A stretch of 63,683 bases of DNA, from the NCBI GenBank assembly GCA_964454745.1, contig CAYVUI010000004.1, positions 1-63,683 on the forward strand. Reading direction: 5' to 3'. Positions 16,045 to 24,425 of the stretch are shown piece after piece. The translations under genes and the position numbers were made by a program. This DNA is from CAYVUI01 sp964454745 (GTDB lineage: Bacteria; Planctomycetota; Phycisphaerae; Sedimentisphaerales; Anaerohalosphaeraceae). The notes beneath the pieces are model-generated. The model worked only from the letters and a program-made list of their open reading frames with translations, was not told the origin of the DNA and made no database searches. Within the stretch, counting starts at the first letter, position 1. Each line of letters opens with the position of its first letter.

Positions 16045-17667
16045 TTATCCTGTCAGGAGTTGGAATTCTTCGGGTGTGAGGCTGTGGCGAAGTTTCTGCA
16101 GTGCGATCAGTTCGATCTGCCGGACGCGTTCCTTGGTCAGGTTCAGCGCATCGCCGATTTCCTTTAGCGAGAGGCCCTTTTGCGTGACGCGGCTGCCGGA
16201 GAGGCCGTAATGGGCGCGGATGATGAACCGCTCGCGGTCGTCGAGGTTGTTCTGGATCACTTTTTCGAGGCTGTGGTGGGCCTGCTCTACGGCCTGGACG
16301 TCGGCGAGCTTTGGCAGGCGCATGTCGTGGTGGATGTTCTCGATATCGGCGGAGGCTGTTTCGGGGTAGGCCGCGCTGGCCGGGAGGAAGCGGGCGAAGT
16401 CCTTGGCGATGGCCCACGAGGCATACGTACTGAAACGAAAGCCGCGGGTGTAATCGAATTTTTCGACGGCACGCATGAGCGTAAGGTTGCCCTCGCTGGC
16501 GAGTTCCGCGACCGATGCGCCGGTGGTGATGTGCTTGCGGGCGATGCTGATAACCAGCGGCATGTTCGCCTCGATAATGGCCTGCTTGATTCGCTCGGCG
16601 GCGGCCATGTAGTCGTCGATGCGGTTGAGCTGGGTGGTGGAAGGGTTGGCCTCGTCGAGGCGGGCAAGTTCGAGGGCAGCGAGGTACTTGAGGTAATTGT
16701 ACCGCTGGAAGTGCCGGACCTCGGCAGGGCGGTTAAGCGGGGCGGCGGGCCGGTTTTCGGGTGCGTCCCATTTCTCGGGCAGGATGGTCTCGTGGGCGTC
16801 GGGCTTGAGGAAATCGGGGCTCTGGACGTAGTCGATTTTGGTGTCCCTTAGCCTGCGGGCCCGCATGCGGTTGATGGCCCGGTGGATGGTGGTGCGGCTT
16901 TTATCGTACTTGCGGGCGATTTCGCTGATGGAGGTTCCACCGCGGTGCAGTCGGTAGATCAGCTTCTGCTGGCGCGGGTTCAGCGGGGAGCGGACCTCGG
17001 CGAACAATCGGCGGGCGGGGTTTCGCCGGTCGTGGCGCTCGATGACCTTGCGGATGGTCTCATAGGATCGGTTCATCTGTTCGGCGACCCTGGTGATGAC
17101 GTGGTGCTTGCTGGTCGGGTCGGTATCCTGGAGTCGGCGGGCCAGTTCGACGGCCTGCTCCTGTTCGTCGGTGCCCATGACGGAAAAGTCCGTGGCGGCG
17201 CGGATGCGGTCCGGATGGTCTTTGGCGAACTTTTCAACGGCGGATTCGAGGTATCCGAGGCGTTTTTTGCCGTCCTCGAAGATGAACATGCGTCCGACCA
17301 GGCCCAGCGACTTCCAGCGGCGGACGGTTTTGGTCGAGACGGAGAATTTTTCTGCGAGCTGCTCGACGGTGTAGACGGTTTCCTGCTGGCCGGAGGGGAT
17401 CAGGCCCAAGTCCGAGCTTAGTTGGCGGATGAAGTCTTCCAGGGCGTGTTTGAGCTCGGTGCCGTGGATGAACAGGCCGTCGACGTTTTCTTTGGGCCGG
17501 TAGCCGGTGATGCGAAAACAGATGAATTCATACGGGTATTCCCGCTGGGGCTCGAGGATCTGCAAAAGCTGCTCGGCTTCGCGGAGCTGGCTTTCTTTTT
17601 TGCGGTCCGGCGAGAAGCGGAGTTCTTCGTAAAGCCGGTTGATATGCGGGTTTTTGATCTTTGCCAT
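16045..17667 (-). CDS. sigma-70-family sigma factor with three N-terminal helix-turn-helix segments
   Basis: A 540-residue protein. The C-terminal part is a sigma factor: region 2 at about 365-430 (PLVISIARKHITTG... LASEGNLTLMRAVEKFDYTRGFRFSTYASWAI) and region 4 at about 465-530 (LSLKEIGDALNLTKERVRQIE). Before it lie a MerR/excisionase-like helix-turn-helix (about 95-130, YTVEQLAEKFSVSTKTVRRW), a second (about 180-208, VAEQMNRSYETIRKVIERH) and a Hin/resolvase-like third (about 235-265, ISEIARKYDKSRTTIHRAI). Region 1.2 and a clear region 3 are weak or absent. It probably directs RNA polymerase to a special regulon, with extra DNA contacts. The genes it controls are unknown. Confidence 0.82.
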   Translation of the reverse strand: MAKIKNPHINRLYEELRFSPDRKKESQLREAEQLLQILEPQREYPYEFICFRITGYRPKENVDGLFIHGTELKHALEDFIRQLSSDLGLIPSGQQETVYTVEQLAEKFSVSTKTVRRWKSLGLVGRMFIFEDGKKRLGYLESAVEKFAKDHPDRIRAATDFSVMGTDEQEQAVELARRLQDTDPTSKHHVITRVAEQMNRSYETIRKVIERHDRRNPARRLFAEVRSPLNPRQQKLIYRLHRGGTSISEIARKYDKSRTTIHRAINRMRARRLRDTKIDYVQSPDFLKPDAHETILPEKWDAPENRPAAPLNRPAEVRHFQRYNYLKYLAALELARLDEANPSTTQLNRIDDYMAAAERIKQAIIEANMPLVISIARKHITTGASVAELASEGNLTLMRAVEKFDYTRGFRFSTYASWAIAKDFARFLPASAAYPETASADIENIHHDMRLPKLADVQAVEQAHHSLEKVIQNNLDDRERFIIRAHYGLSGSRVTQKGLSLKEIGDALNLTKERVRQIELIALQKLRHSLTPEEFQLLTG

Positions 17668-17758
17668 TTGACGTCAAGTCCGGAATTTAAGCTTTTATCC
17701 CACTAGGCGGTATTCAAGCCGTTTTGTTCATTATAGCAGGTGTCTAAGGCGGGAGCAA

Positions 17759-17794
17759 ATAAAAAAAACAGCGCCCCGAAAATGGAACGCTGTT
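17759..17794 (-). terminator. Rho-independent terminator of the corrinoid protein gene
   Basis: On the minus strand AACAGCG pairs with CGCTGTT and is followed by eight Ts. It lies about 30 bp past the stop at 17823 and separates that gene from the sigma-factor gene. Confidence 0.85.
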
Positions 17795-17822
17795 CTTGAT
17801 TTTTCGCAAATAAATGCAGGAT

Positions 17823-18452
17823 TTACACGCCGATGAGCTCTTTGGCGAGGTCAACCGCACTTGCGGCGTCCGGAGCGTAGCCGTCTGCACCGATCTTGTC
17901 CGCGTAGCCCTGGGTTACAGGTGCGCCGCCGATCATGATCTTGGTATCGAGGCCGGCATCCTTGAGGGCCTTGACGGATTTTTCCATCGCGGGCATTGTG
18001 GTGGTCAGCAGGGCACTCATGCCGACAACCTGGGGCTTGAATTCCTGGACCTTTGCCACGAATTTTTCGGCAGGTACGTCCACACCGATATCCTCAACGT
18101 TAAAGCCTGCGCCCTTTAGCATCATGACGACGAGGTTCTTGCCGATATCGTGCAGGTCGCCCTGTACGGTGCCTACAATGGCGGTTCCGAGGGGTTCTAC
18201 GCCTGCTTCGACGAGTTTGGGCTCGAGTTTTTCCATCGCCATTTTCATTGCGCGGGCGGCAATGAGTACCTCGGGGATGTAGACCTCGTTTGCCTTGAAC
18301 CGGGCACCGATTACGTTCATACCGCCGATGAGACCTTCTTTGAGGATCGCATCGGGGGCCATGCCTTCGTCGATAGCCTGGTTGGTGATTTCTACTGCTG
18401 TCTTCTGGTCGCCTTTAATGATGGATTGGGCGAGAGCTTCCATATCTGCCAT
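17823..18452 (-). CDS. corrinoid (B12-binding) methyltransferase partner protein
   Basis: A 209-residue protein of the MtaC/MtbC/MttC type: a helical cap domain (about 1-85, with GARFKANEVYIPEVL) and a Rossmann B12-binding domain whose GDLHDIGKN motif supplies the lower-axial His of DxHxxG. Such proteins carry the methyl group between a substrate-specific methyltransferase and an acceptor enzyme, in methylotrophy, demethylation or methionine synthesis. No substrate methyltransferase (MtaB/MttB) is next to it. The URO-D superfamily proteins at 35340, 54310 and 61837 belong to the superfamily that contains its usual MtaA/MtbA partners. It diverges from the ETF genes across a spacer with two palindromes. 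Confidence 0.9.
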   Translation of the reverse strand: MADMEALAQSIIKGDQKTAVEITNQAIDEGMAPDAILKEGLIGGMNVIGARFKANEVYIPEVLIAARAMKMAMEKLEPKLVEAGVEPLGTAIVGTVQGDLHDIGKNLVVMMLKGAGFNVEDIGVDVPAEKFVAKVQEFKPQVVGMSALLTTTMPAMEKSVKALKDAGLDTKIMIGGAPVTQGYADKIGADGYAPDAASAVDLAKELIGV

Positions 18453-18570
18453 TTCTTTACCCTATCAAATAAACCACATTTCCACATTAGATTTCAATCC
18501 GAGGCCGTTTCCACGCGGCCATGGGTACGAATTATGCCCAAGAGGCCCGCGGATATCAAGTCCTATTTCA

Positions 18571-18611
18571 CAATATGGCTATATTGGTCCATTAAAAAGC
18601 AATTTATTGCT
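18571..18611. promoter_or_regulatory. two palindromes between corrinoid protein and ETF genes
   Basis: CAATAT-GGCT-ATATTG (18571-18586) and AGCAAT-TT-ATTGCT (18598-18611) are both perfect inverted repeats, 11 bp apart, in the divergent promoter region. They may be operator half-sites for a shared regulator. The ETF start codon is 66 bp further on. Confidence 0.4.
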
Positions 18612-18676
18612 ATTTTTTTATGCGCATTTTGCCATAATGGTGCCGTAAACTTGGTTTTTCGATCAGGAAAATAAGG

Positions 18677-20767
18677 ATGAAGCACTATATTGTACTAGTC
18701 AAGCAGGTTCCGGATGTCTCGCAGATCACGGATAACGCGTTTGACCCGAAGACGGGCAACCTTATCCGCACACGCCTTGCCAGTGTGATTAACGAGCTGG
18801 ATGCCCAGGCCCTGGCTTTCGCGTGGCGAATGAAACAGCTCAGCGGTGAAGAGGGCAAGGTGATCGCGCTGACGATGGGCCCGCCGATGGCGGCGGAGGT
18901 ATTGCGTTATTCGCTGTGCCGGTGTGCGGACCAGGCTGTATTGCTGACCGACCGTGCGCTGGGCGGTGCGGATACGTGGGCGACGGCGAACCCGCTGGCG
19001 TATGCGGTGCGTAAGATGGTCCCTGAGCTGCTTGGCGGCAGCGAGGAGTATTTCATCGTCGCGGGCATGCAGTCGGTGGATGGGGATACGGCGCAGGTGC
19101 CGGCCCAGCTTGCCGAGGAGTTAAACCTGCCCTGTATTGCCTATGTTACCGACGCGGCATACGAGCACGGCGATTTCGCGTTTACGCGGATCATCTCGGG
19201 CGGCAGCCAGGTGGTTCGGCCCAAGCGAGTGCCCGCGGTATTGACCGTGGCGAAATATGAGTACCCGCTGTATGCGTCGTTCTCGAAGACGCGGGCGGCA
19301 AACCAATTTGAATTGCTTCAGTGGTCGGCGGCGGATATCGCGGCGACGCACGTTGGGGTCAAGGGCTCCAAGACGCGGGTGATTCGTGTTTTCCCGCCGG
19401 GCAAGACGACCCGCAAGTGCGAGCAGGTCAGCGATCCGGCCCAGTTTGCGAAGATCATCCTGGATAAGGCCGGTTCCACCAACGGCGAAGCTGCCAGGGG
19501 CGAAGAGGCGCAGTCACGATACGTCCTGCCTTCCAGGCGGGCGAATGTATTCGACCGTTCGTTCGAGGGGACCGAGAAAGAAGTACAAGATTTTGAGAAG
19601 CTGTATGAGGAGCTTCGTTTCCTCGATCTGACCGATTTGGATAAGATCGACGAGCAGGCGAAGGGCCGCATCCTGGCTTCTAAAGATATTAAGTTTCATG
19701 AAAAGGCCCTTGATGACATGATCGCCGGGTACCGCAACGTGGACCCGACGTATACCGGGCAGGTGTGGGTGATGGCCGAGCACGACGGCGGCAAGATCAA
19801 CTCGGCAACATTTGAGCTGATCGGCAAGGCATCGGATTTGGCCAAATCGCTCGATACGAAAGTGGGCGTTTGCATTGCCGGTTCGTCGGTGCGTCATTTG
19901 GCCGAGGAACTGATTGCCGGCGGGGCGGACGATGTGTATGTGATCGAGCATCCGCTGCTGGAGAATTTTGATCCGTATTCGTACCGCAAGGCCGTTTCGG
20001 ACTGCATCGAGAAATACAAGCCGCAGATTGTGCTGTACGGGGCGACGCCGCAGGGTCGTGTTCTTGCGCCGATGGTTTCGTACCGTGTCGGCTGCGGGCT
20101 GACGGCGGACTGCACCGGGCTGGATATCCGCGATACCTCGCGCAAGGGGCAGATCGCGACGCTGTTCCAGACGCGTCCGGCACTGGGCGGCAATATCATG
20201 GCGACGATTGTGACCAAGGATTCGACCTGCCAGATGGCGACCGCGCGGCCGGGCGTGATGAAGCGGCTCGATCCGGATTCGTCGCGGCAGGGCAATGTGA
20301 TCGACCATGCGGTGGAGATTACCGAGGCGGACCTGTCGATGGATATCCTCTCGACCGAGAAGGGCCAGGGCAATGTCAACTTTGAGGCCGATGTGATCGT
20401 GGCCGGCGGCAAGGGCATGCAGAACCGTGATGTGTTTGAGACGATGACCTCGCAGCTATGCTCGGCGATTGCCCAGAAGGCGGATACCATCGTGGAAAAG
20501 GGCGCGACCCGTGCGGCGGTGGAGCAGGGTTTCGTGGAACGCATCCACCAGGTCGGCCAGACCGGCACGGCCGTGGGGCCGAAACTGTACATCGCACTGG
20601 GGATTTCCGGCGCGATCCAGCACATGATCGGCGTGGCGAATTCCGAGACGATTGTTGCGATCAATTCCGATCCGGAGGCCCCGATCTTCCGGCAGTGCGA
20701 TTACTATTATGTCGGTACGATTGAGTCGATTGTGCCCGAACTGATTAAGCAGATGAGCGCGGGCTAA
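18677..20767 (+). CDS. electron transfer flavoprotein, fused beta and alpha subunits
   Basis: A 696-residue protein in which a complete EtfB (about 1-260: HYIVLVKQVPDVS, then GMQSVDGDTAQVPAQLAE, the AMP/FAD-binding half) is joined through a charged helical linker (about 270-350) to a complete EtfA (about 355-696: VWVMAEHDGGKIN, GRVLAPMVSYRVGCGLTADC, and the C-terminal FAD domain GQTGTAVGPKLYIALGISGAIQH). Normally these are two genes. ETF passes electrons from acyl-CoA or other dehydrogenases to ETF:quinone oxidoreductase, which is encoded 38 bp downstream. No dehydrogenase is adjacent, so the electron donor is unknown. Confidence 0.92.
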   Translation: MKHYIVLVKQVPDVSQITDNAFDPKTGNLIRTRLASVINELDAQALAFAWRMKQLSGEEGKVIALTMGPPMAAEVLRYSLCRCADQAVLLTDRALGGADTWATANPLAYAVRKMVPELLGGSEEYFIVAGMQSVDGDTAQVPAQLAEELNLPCIAYVTDAAYEHGDFAFTRIISGGSQVVRPKRVPAVLTVAKYEYPLYASFSKTRAANQFELLQWSAADIAATHVGVKGSKTRVIRVFPPGKTTRKCEQVSDPAQFAKIILDKAGSTNGEAARGEEAQSRYVLPSRRANVFDRSFEGTEKEVQDFEKLYEELRFLDLTDLDKIDEQAKGRILASKDIKFHEKALDDMIAGYRNVDPTYTGQVWVMAEHDGGKINSATFELIGKASDLAKSLDTKVGVCIAGSSVRHLAEELIAGGADDVYVIEHPLLENFDPYSYRKAVSDCIEKYKPQIVLYGATPQGRVLAPMVSYRVGCGLTADCTGLDIRDTSRKGQIATLFQTRPALGGNIMATIVTKDSTCQMATARPGVMKRLDPDSSRQGNVIDHAVEITEADLSMDILSTEKGQGNVNFEADVIVAGGKGMQNRDVFETMTSQLCSAIAQKADTIVEKGATRAAVEQGFVERIHQVGQTGTAVGPKLYIALGISGAIQHMIGVANSETIVAINSDPEAPIFRQCDYYYVGTIESIVPELIKQMSAG

Positions 20768-20805
20768 TCCCTGTAAGTAATGTCAATTGAGATTGGTATA
20801 CGAAT

Positions 20806-22473
20806 ATGCTTGATAGCCAGAATATGAATCAGACGGATGTTTTGATCGTGGGTGCCGGTCCTGCGGGGCTTGCTGCCGCGATCAGTGCGAAAACCGCCAA
20901 CGCGAACCTCGACGTGGTCGTGCTGGATAAATCTCATGGGCCGGGGCATCATAACCTGTCCGGCGCTGCGCTCGAGGGCGAGTCTCTGCATGCTCTTCTC
21001 GATGCGGCCAAGCCCGACTGGCGCGAAAGCGACCAGGCCAAGAAGGTTCTCGCCCGCAAGACGGAAAAAGACGACGTGATGTTCCTGTACAACCGCTTTG
21101 CGTTTAACATCCACTGGAAGATCAAGATCGCCCGTGCGCTTAAGCTTAACCTTGGTAATATGTATCACCACGGCGATTATATCGTTTCGATTTCGGAGCT
21201 GACGGCGTGGCTGTGCGAGATCGCAAAGGAGCTGGGCGTGGAAGTTCTGCACGGTTTTTCCGCGGCGGATATTCTCTACGACGCCGGGACGGGGCGTACG
21301 ACCGCGGTCAAACTGCTCGATCAGGGCTACGACAAGCACGGTGAAAAGCAGCCCAACTTCCTCGAAGGCGAGGAAATTAATGCGAAAATGATCGTCCTGG
21401 CGGAGGGATGTGACGGCTTGCTGAGCGAAAAGTTTGTTGAAAAGGCTGCGCTCTCGCGTGAACACCGGCAGTTGTATTCGATTGGCGTCAAGGAACTGAT
21501 CAAGGTGACTGATGAGCAGTACGCGAAATTCACGGATACCCGCTGTGTGCATGCACTGGGGTACCCGATTTTTATCCCGCCGTTTGGTGCGAATATGTTC
21601 GGCGGCGGTGTGATGTACCCGATGGGCGATAATCGGATCGCGGTGGGTATGATCGTGGGGCTGGATTTTGAATACTGCGATTTTAACCCTCAGGATGCGC
21701 TGGTGCTGTTCAAGGAGCACCCGTTTGTCAAGCAGTACATCGAGGGCGGGCTGGTCGTCGAGGCAGGGGCCAAGATGATCCCCGAGGCGGGTTACTACGC
21801 GATTCCGCGTGACCCGGCGACCGAGTCGGTCGGCAAGGGCAACGTCGCGCTGGTCGGCGACAGTGCGGGGCTGGTCAATATGATCAAGATCAAGGGGCTG
21901 CACAACGCGATTGAATCCGGCCGGGTGGCCGGGCATGCCGCGGCGGATAACCTTGATACGCCGATGGGCTTTTCCCGGGCGTATACCAACCTGCTGAACA
22001 ATTCCTTTGTGATCGACGAGATGAAGAGTGCCCGCAATTTCCGACAGGCGGTGGGCAAGTTCGGTACGATGATCGGTCTGCCGGTTTCGGTGCTTGGCGG
22101 CCTGCTGCCGAAGTTCCAGGTTGAGGCTGATTACGAGGCCACGAAGGCGAAGAAATACAAGCTCAAGCCCCAGCGGAATTTTGACAAGGATACCTTTACC
22201 GCGGTCGCCGCGACCCAGCACCGCGAGGAAGAGCCCTCGCACCTGACGATCCTGGATGAATCGGTATGCGTCGATAAGTGCCTGGGCAAATTCGGCGGCC
22301 CGTGCATTACTTTCTGCCCGGCGGGCGTGTACGAGACCGTTCACGACGAGGTCAAGCCTGCGAACCCCTCCAACTGCCTGCACTGCAAGACGTGCCAGCG
22401 GAAGTGTCCGTACGATAATATCCGCTGGACGGTGCCTGAAGGCGGCGGCGGGCCGCGATATACGGCGATGTAG
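20806..22473 (+). CDS. electron transfer flavoprotein:ubiquinone oxidoreductase
   Basis: A 555-residue flavoprotein. It has an N-terminal FAD motif VLIVGAGPAGLAAAI, the HHNLSGA substrate region, a middle quinone/membrane-associated part, and a C-terminal ferredoxin-like domain with CLHCKTCQRKCP and the ETF-QO hallmark VPEGGGGPRY. Four further cysteines (Cx3C, Cx3C) precede this, so it may hold more than the one 4Fe-4S cluster of mitochondrial ETF-QO. It accepts electrons from the ETF encoded just upstream and reduces the membrane quinone pool. An in-frame ATG at 20824 (MNQTDVLIVG) could be the true start. Confidence 0.93.
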   Translation: MLDSQNMNQTDVLIVGAGPAGLAAAISAKTANANLDVVVLDKSHGPGHHNLSGAALEGESLHALLDAAKPDWRESDQAKKVLARKTEKDDVMFLYNRFAFNIHWKIKIARALKLNLGNMYHHGDYIVSISELTAWLCEIAKELGVEVLHGFSAADILYDAGTGRTTAVKLLDQGYDKHGEKQPNFLEGEEINAKMIVLAEGCDGLLSEKFVEKAALSREHRQLYSIGVKELIKVTDEQYAKFTDTRCVHALGYPIFIPPFGANMFGGGVMYPMGDNRIAVGMIVGLDFEYCDFNPQDALVLFKEHPFVKQYIEGGLVVEAGAKMIPEAGYYAIPRDPATESVGKGNVALVGDSAGLVNMIKIKGLHNAIESGRVAGHAAADNLDTPMGFSRAYTNLLNNSFVIDEMKSARNFRQAVGKFGTMIGLPVSVLGGLLPKFQVEADYEATKAKKYKLKPQRNFDKDTFTAVAATQHREEEPSHLTILDESVCVDKCLGKFGGPCITFCPAGVYETVHDEVKPANPSNCLHCKTCQRKCPYDNIRWTVPEGGGGPRYTAM

Positions 22474-22588
22474 GCGGCCTGAACGGGTGTTTTGCCCCTA
22501 ACGAATGAAAATGCCAAAAGTGCCTTGCATGAGGCTTCTGGTCTGCGTATAATCCCCTCTTTCTGGTTTCCTTCAGGTTAGGGGGCCG

Positions 22589-23797
22589 TTGATTTTGTCC
22601 GTGACAGGGATCGAACCATTGCCGAACCGAAAACGCATATTTATCAGTGCCGCCGAGCACAGCGCCGATTCTCACTGCGGCAAGCTGATCGCTGCGCTTC
22701 GCAAGGGCTCCTTTTCACCGGGGGCGGGGCTGAGTGCGGAATTTTCGTTCGTGGGCTTTGGCGGCGAGCAGATGGCCCAGGCGGGGTGCGAGTTGCTCGA
22801 ACAGCCCGTTTCGCGTTCTGCGATGATCTACAACGCCTTCGGGCAGGTCAAGTACTTCTACAACCTGGTCAAGCAGGCCAAAGCTGTGATGGACCGGGGG
22901 GAGATCGACCTGGTGATCGTTTGCGATTCGCCGGCGTTTAACAGTCATATCGCTTCGGCTGCGCACAAACGGGGCATCCCGGTGCTGTTCTATGTTGCCC
23001 CGCAGTTGTGGGCGTGGGGCGCGTGGCGGACCGGCCGGTACCGCAAAATCTGCGACAGGCTGGCGTGTATTTTGCCGTTTGAGAAGGACTGGTTCTCCCG
23101 CCGGGGGTTCGATACCACGTTTGTCGGCAATCCGCTGTTTGATGCCTCCGACCTGGACCTTAGCGGCAATTATAAAACCTACGGCGATTTTGACGTCCAT
23201 ACCGCGAAGATTGCCCTGTTTCCCGGATCGCGCAGTGCGGAGATTGGCAAGCTCTACCCGGCGATGCAGCAGATCGCCATGCGGCTAAAGAACCGCTGGC
23301 CGAAGATGCAGTTTTGCGTGTCCGCGGTGGATGAGGAAAAACTTGAGATGCTCCGTGAAAAGCAGGTGCCGGAGTTTACGTGTGAATATGTTGTTGCCCC
23401 GGTGACCGAGACGGCGAAATGGGCGGACCTGGCCCTCGTGGCCTCGGGTTCGGCGACGCTGCAGGTGGCCGCGGCGGGCTGCCCGATGGTGATTATGTAC
23501 CAGTCGTCGCAGCTGGCGTGGAAGCTGGTCGGCCAGTTTTTGATCAAGAGCCGGTTTTTGTCGCTGGTCAATATTCTGGGCCGCCGGGAGCTGGTGCCCG
23601 AGTTCATGCCGTATTTCAGCTCGATCGATCCGATCGTGGACCGGTGTTTTCGGCTGCTGGGCAACCGGACTCGCCTGATTAATCTCAGTCACGAGCTGGT
23701 CAACCTCGTCGAGCCGCTGGCGAAATACAACGCCTCGCAGAAAACCGCACAGATTGCCTGTGAAATGCTCGGGCTTGAGAGCCCGTCGGAGGAATAA
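22589..23797 (+). CDS. lpxB: lipid-A-disaccharide synthase
   Basis: A 402-residue GT19-family protein. It has the N-terminal FISAAEHSADSHCG glycosyl-acceptor loop, VGFGGEQMAQAGCELL, the LVIVCDSPAFN and YVAPQLWAWGAWR motifs and the C-terminal ALVASGSATLQVAAAGCPMVIMYQ donor site of LpxB. It condenses UDP-2,3-diacylglucosamine with lipid X to form the lipid A disaccharide at the inner membrane. The start is probably the TTG at 22589 behind TAGGGGG. It lies 115 bp after the ETF-QO gene and is probably an independent unit. It shows that the organism can make a lipid A-type outer leaflet. Confidence 0.92.
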   Translation: MILSVTGIEPLPNRKRIFISAAEHSADSHCGKLIAALRKGSFSPGAGLSAEFSFVGFGGEQMAQAGCELLEQPVSRSAMIYNAFGQVKYFYNLVKQAKAVMDRGEIDLVIVCDSPAFNSHIASAAHKRGIPVLFYVAPQLWAWGAWRTGRYRKICDRLACILPFEKDWFSRRGFDTTFVGNPLFDASDLDLSGNYKTYGDFDVHTAKIALFPGSRSAEIGKLYPAMQQIAMRLKNRWPKMQFCVSAVDEEKLEMLREKQVPEFTCEYVVAPVTETAKWADLALVASGSATLQVAAAGCPMVIMYQSSQLAWKLVGQFLIKSRFLSLVNILGRRELVPEFMPYFSSIDPIVDRCFRLLGNRTRLINLSHELVNLVEPLAKYNASQKTAQIACEMLGLESPSEE

Positions 23798-24006
23798 GGA
23801 ATTCTCCCCCCTCGACTTCGCTCGGGCGGAGGCCTCGGTTGTCTCGTTCGACAAGCTCACTCGACAAGTGGAATGGCCTTACGGCCATGCTATTCAAACG
23901 GCGTGGGCGGAGCCTACCCTGCCGGGGAACGCATGCCACGTGGGATTCGATGACGTTTATGGTGGGTGCGACCCACCCTACACTGCTTTTACTGTCCCTG
24001 TAAAAT
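23798..24006. repeat. mosaic repeat DNA behind lpxB
   Basis: Contains ATGGCC-TTAC-GGCCAT (23874-23889 region), related to 13975-13988, and a perfect GGTGGGT-GCG-ACCCACC hairpin (23961-23977), a motif that turns up as an intergenic repeat in many bacterial genomes. No coding frame here is convincing. Confidence 0.45.
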
Positions 24007-24262
24007 AAAAAAGGCCGAGAGCCTCTACGAAGCACTCGACCATGCCCTATAGCCTCCTCCAGGAATAGGGCCAACCATGAAAGACATTGCCGGGGACTGG
24101 CATGTCTAATATGCAAAATTATTCGACTTCAGTTTCCAGACTTCACTTTCAAGATGTATATGAAATCATTATGATTGCTCGGGCGACATTACTCTGCCCG
24201 GAAGTCGTCCCTGACTTGCCGACAATCCCTTGGGTTCCAAAACCCGCAAGGACTTTGAACCC
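24007..24262 (-). ncRNA. structured 3' region or small RNA with strong terminator
   Basis: Read on the minus strand: a stem GGGTTCAAA/TTTGAACCC with one bulge (24254-24262 with 24232-24241), a seven-pair stem GCCCTAT/ATAGGGC (24044-24050 with 24065-24071), then a seven-pair terminator GGTCGAG/CTCGGCC (24035-24041 with 24013-24019) followed by six Ts. It may be the long 3' UTR of the PEP-CTERM gene ending at 24426 or a separate small RNA. I do not recognise the family. Confidence 0.4.
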
Positions 24263-24314
24263 CTTCACCATCCATCCCATTCACCATCCAACTCGCTTCA
24301 TCATCAACTTCTCA

Positions 24315-24401
24315 TCACTCATCCTTACTTCTCATCATCCGTCCAACTTCTTCATCATCATCTCTATCGTAATCTTCATTTTCACTTTCCGTATTCATCA
24401 T
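24315..24401 (-). CDS. possible 28-residue acidic small protein
   Basis: A tiny open frame starting ATGATG behind GGAGGGCAG, giving a peptide rich in Asp/Glu (core ENEDYDRDDDEEVGR). It lies 24 bp after the stop of the PEP-CTERM gene on the same strand. The good ribosome binding site favours it; the low-complexity GATGA-type sequence, which continues past the stop, argues for chance. Low confidence. Confidence 0.25.
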   Translation of the reverse strand: MMNTESENEDYDRDDDEEVGRMMRSKDE

Positions 24402-24425
24402 CTGCCCTCCGAGGCAGTCTCATCT

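Noticed and set aside
15935..16417. N-terminal extension of the 15164 gene
   Set aside because: The extra 161 residues are only the other reading of the sigma-factor gene (Arg/Pro-rich); the natural start is at 15934.
20764..22383. A 539-codon open frame on the minus strand
   Set aside because: It is antisense to the ETF-QO gene, has Arg/His-rich composition and no motif.
24230..24400. CRISPR or tandem repeat array in the CATCATC-rich stretch
   Set aside because: It is low-complexity sequence without regular spacing or distinct spacers. No CRISPR array is seen in the window.
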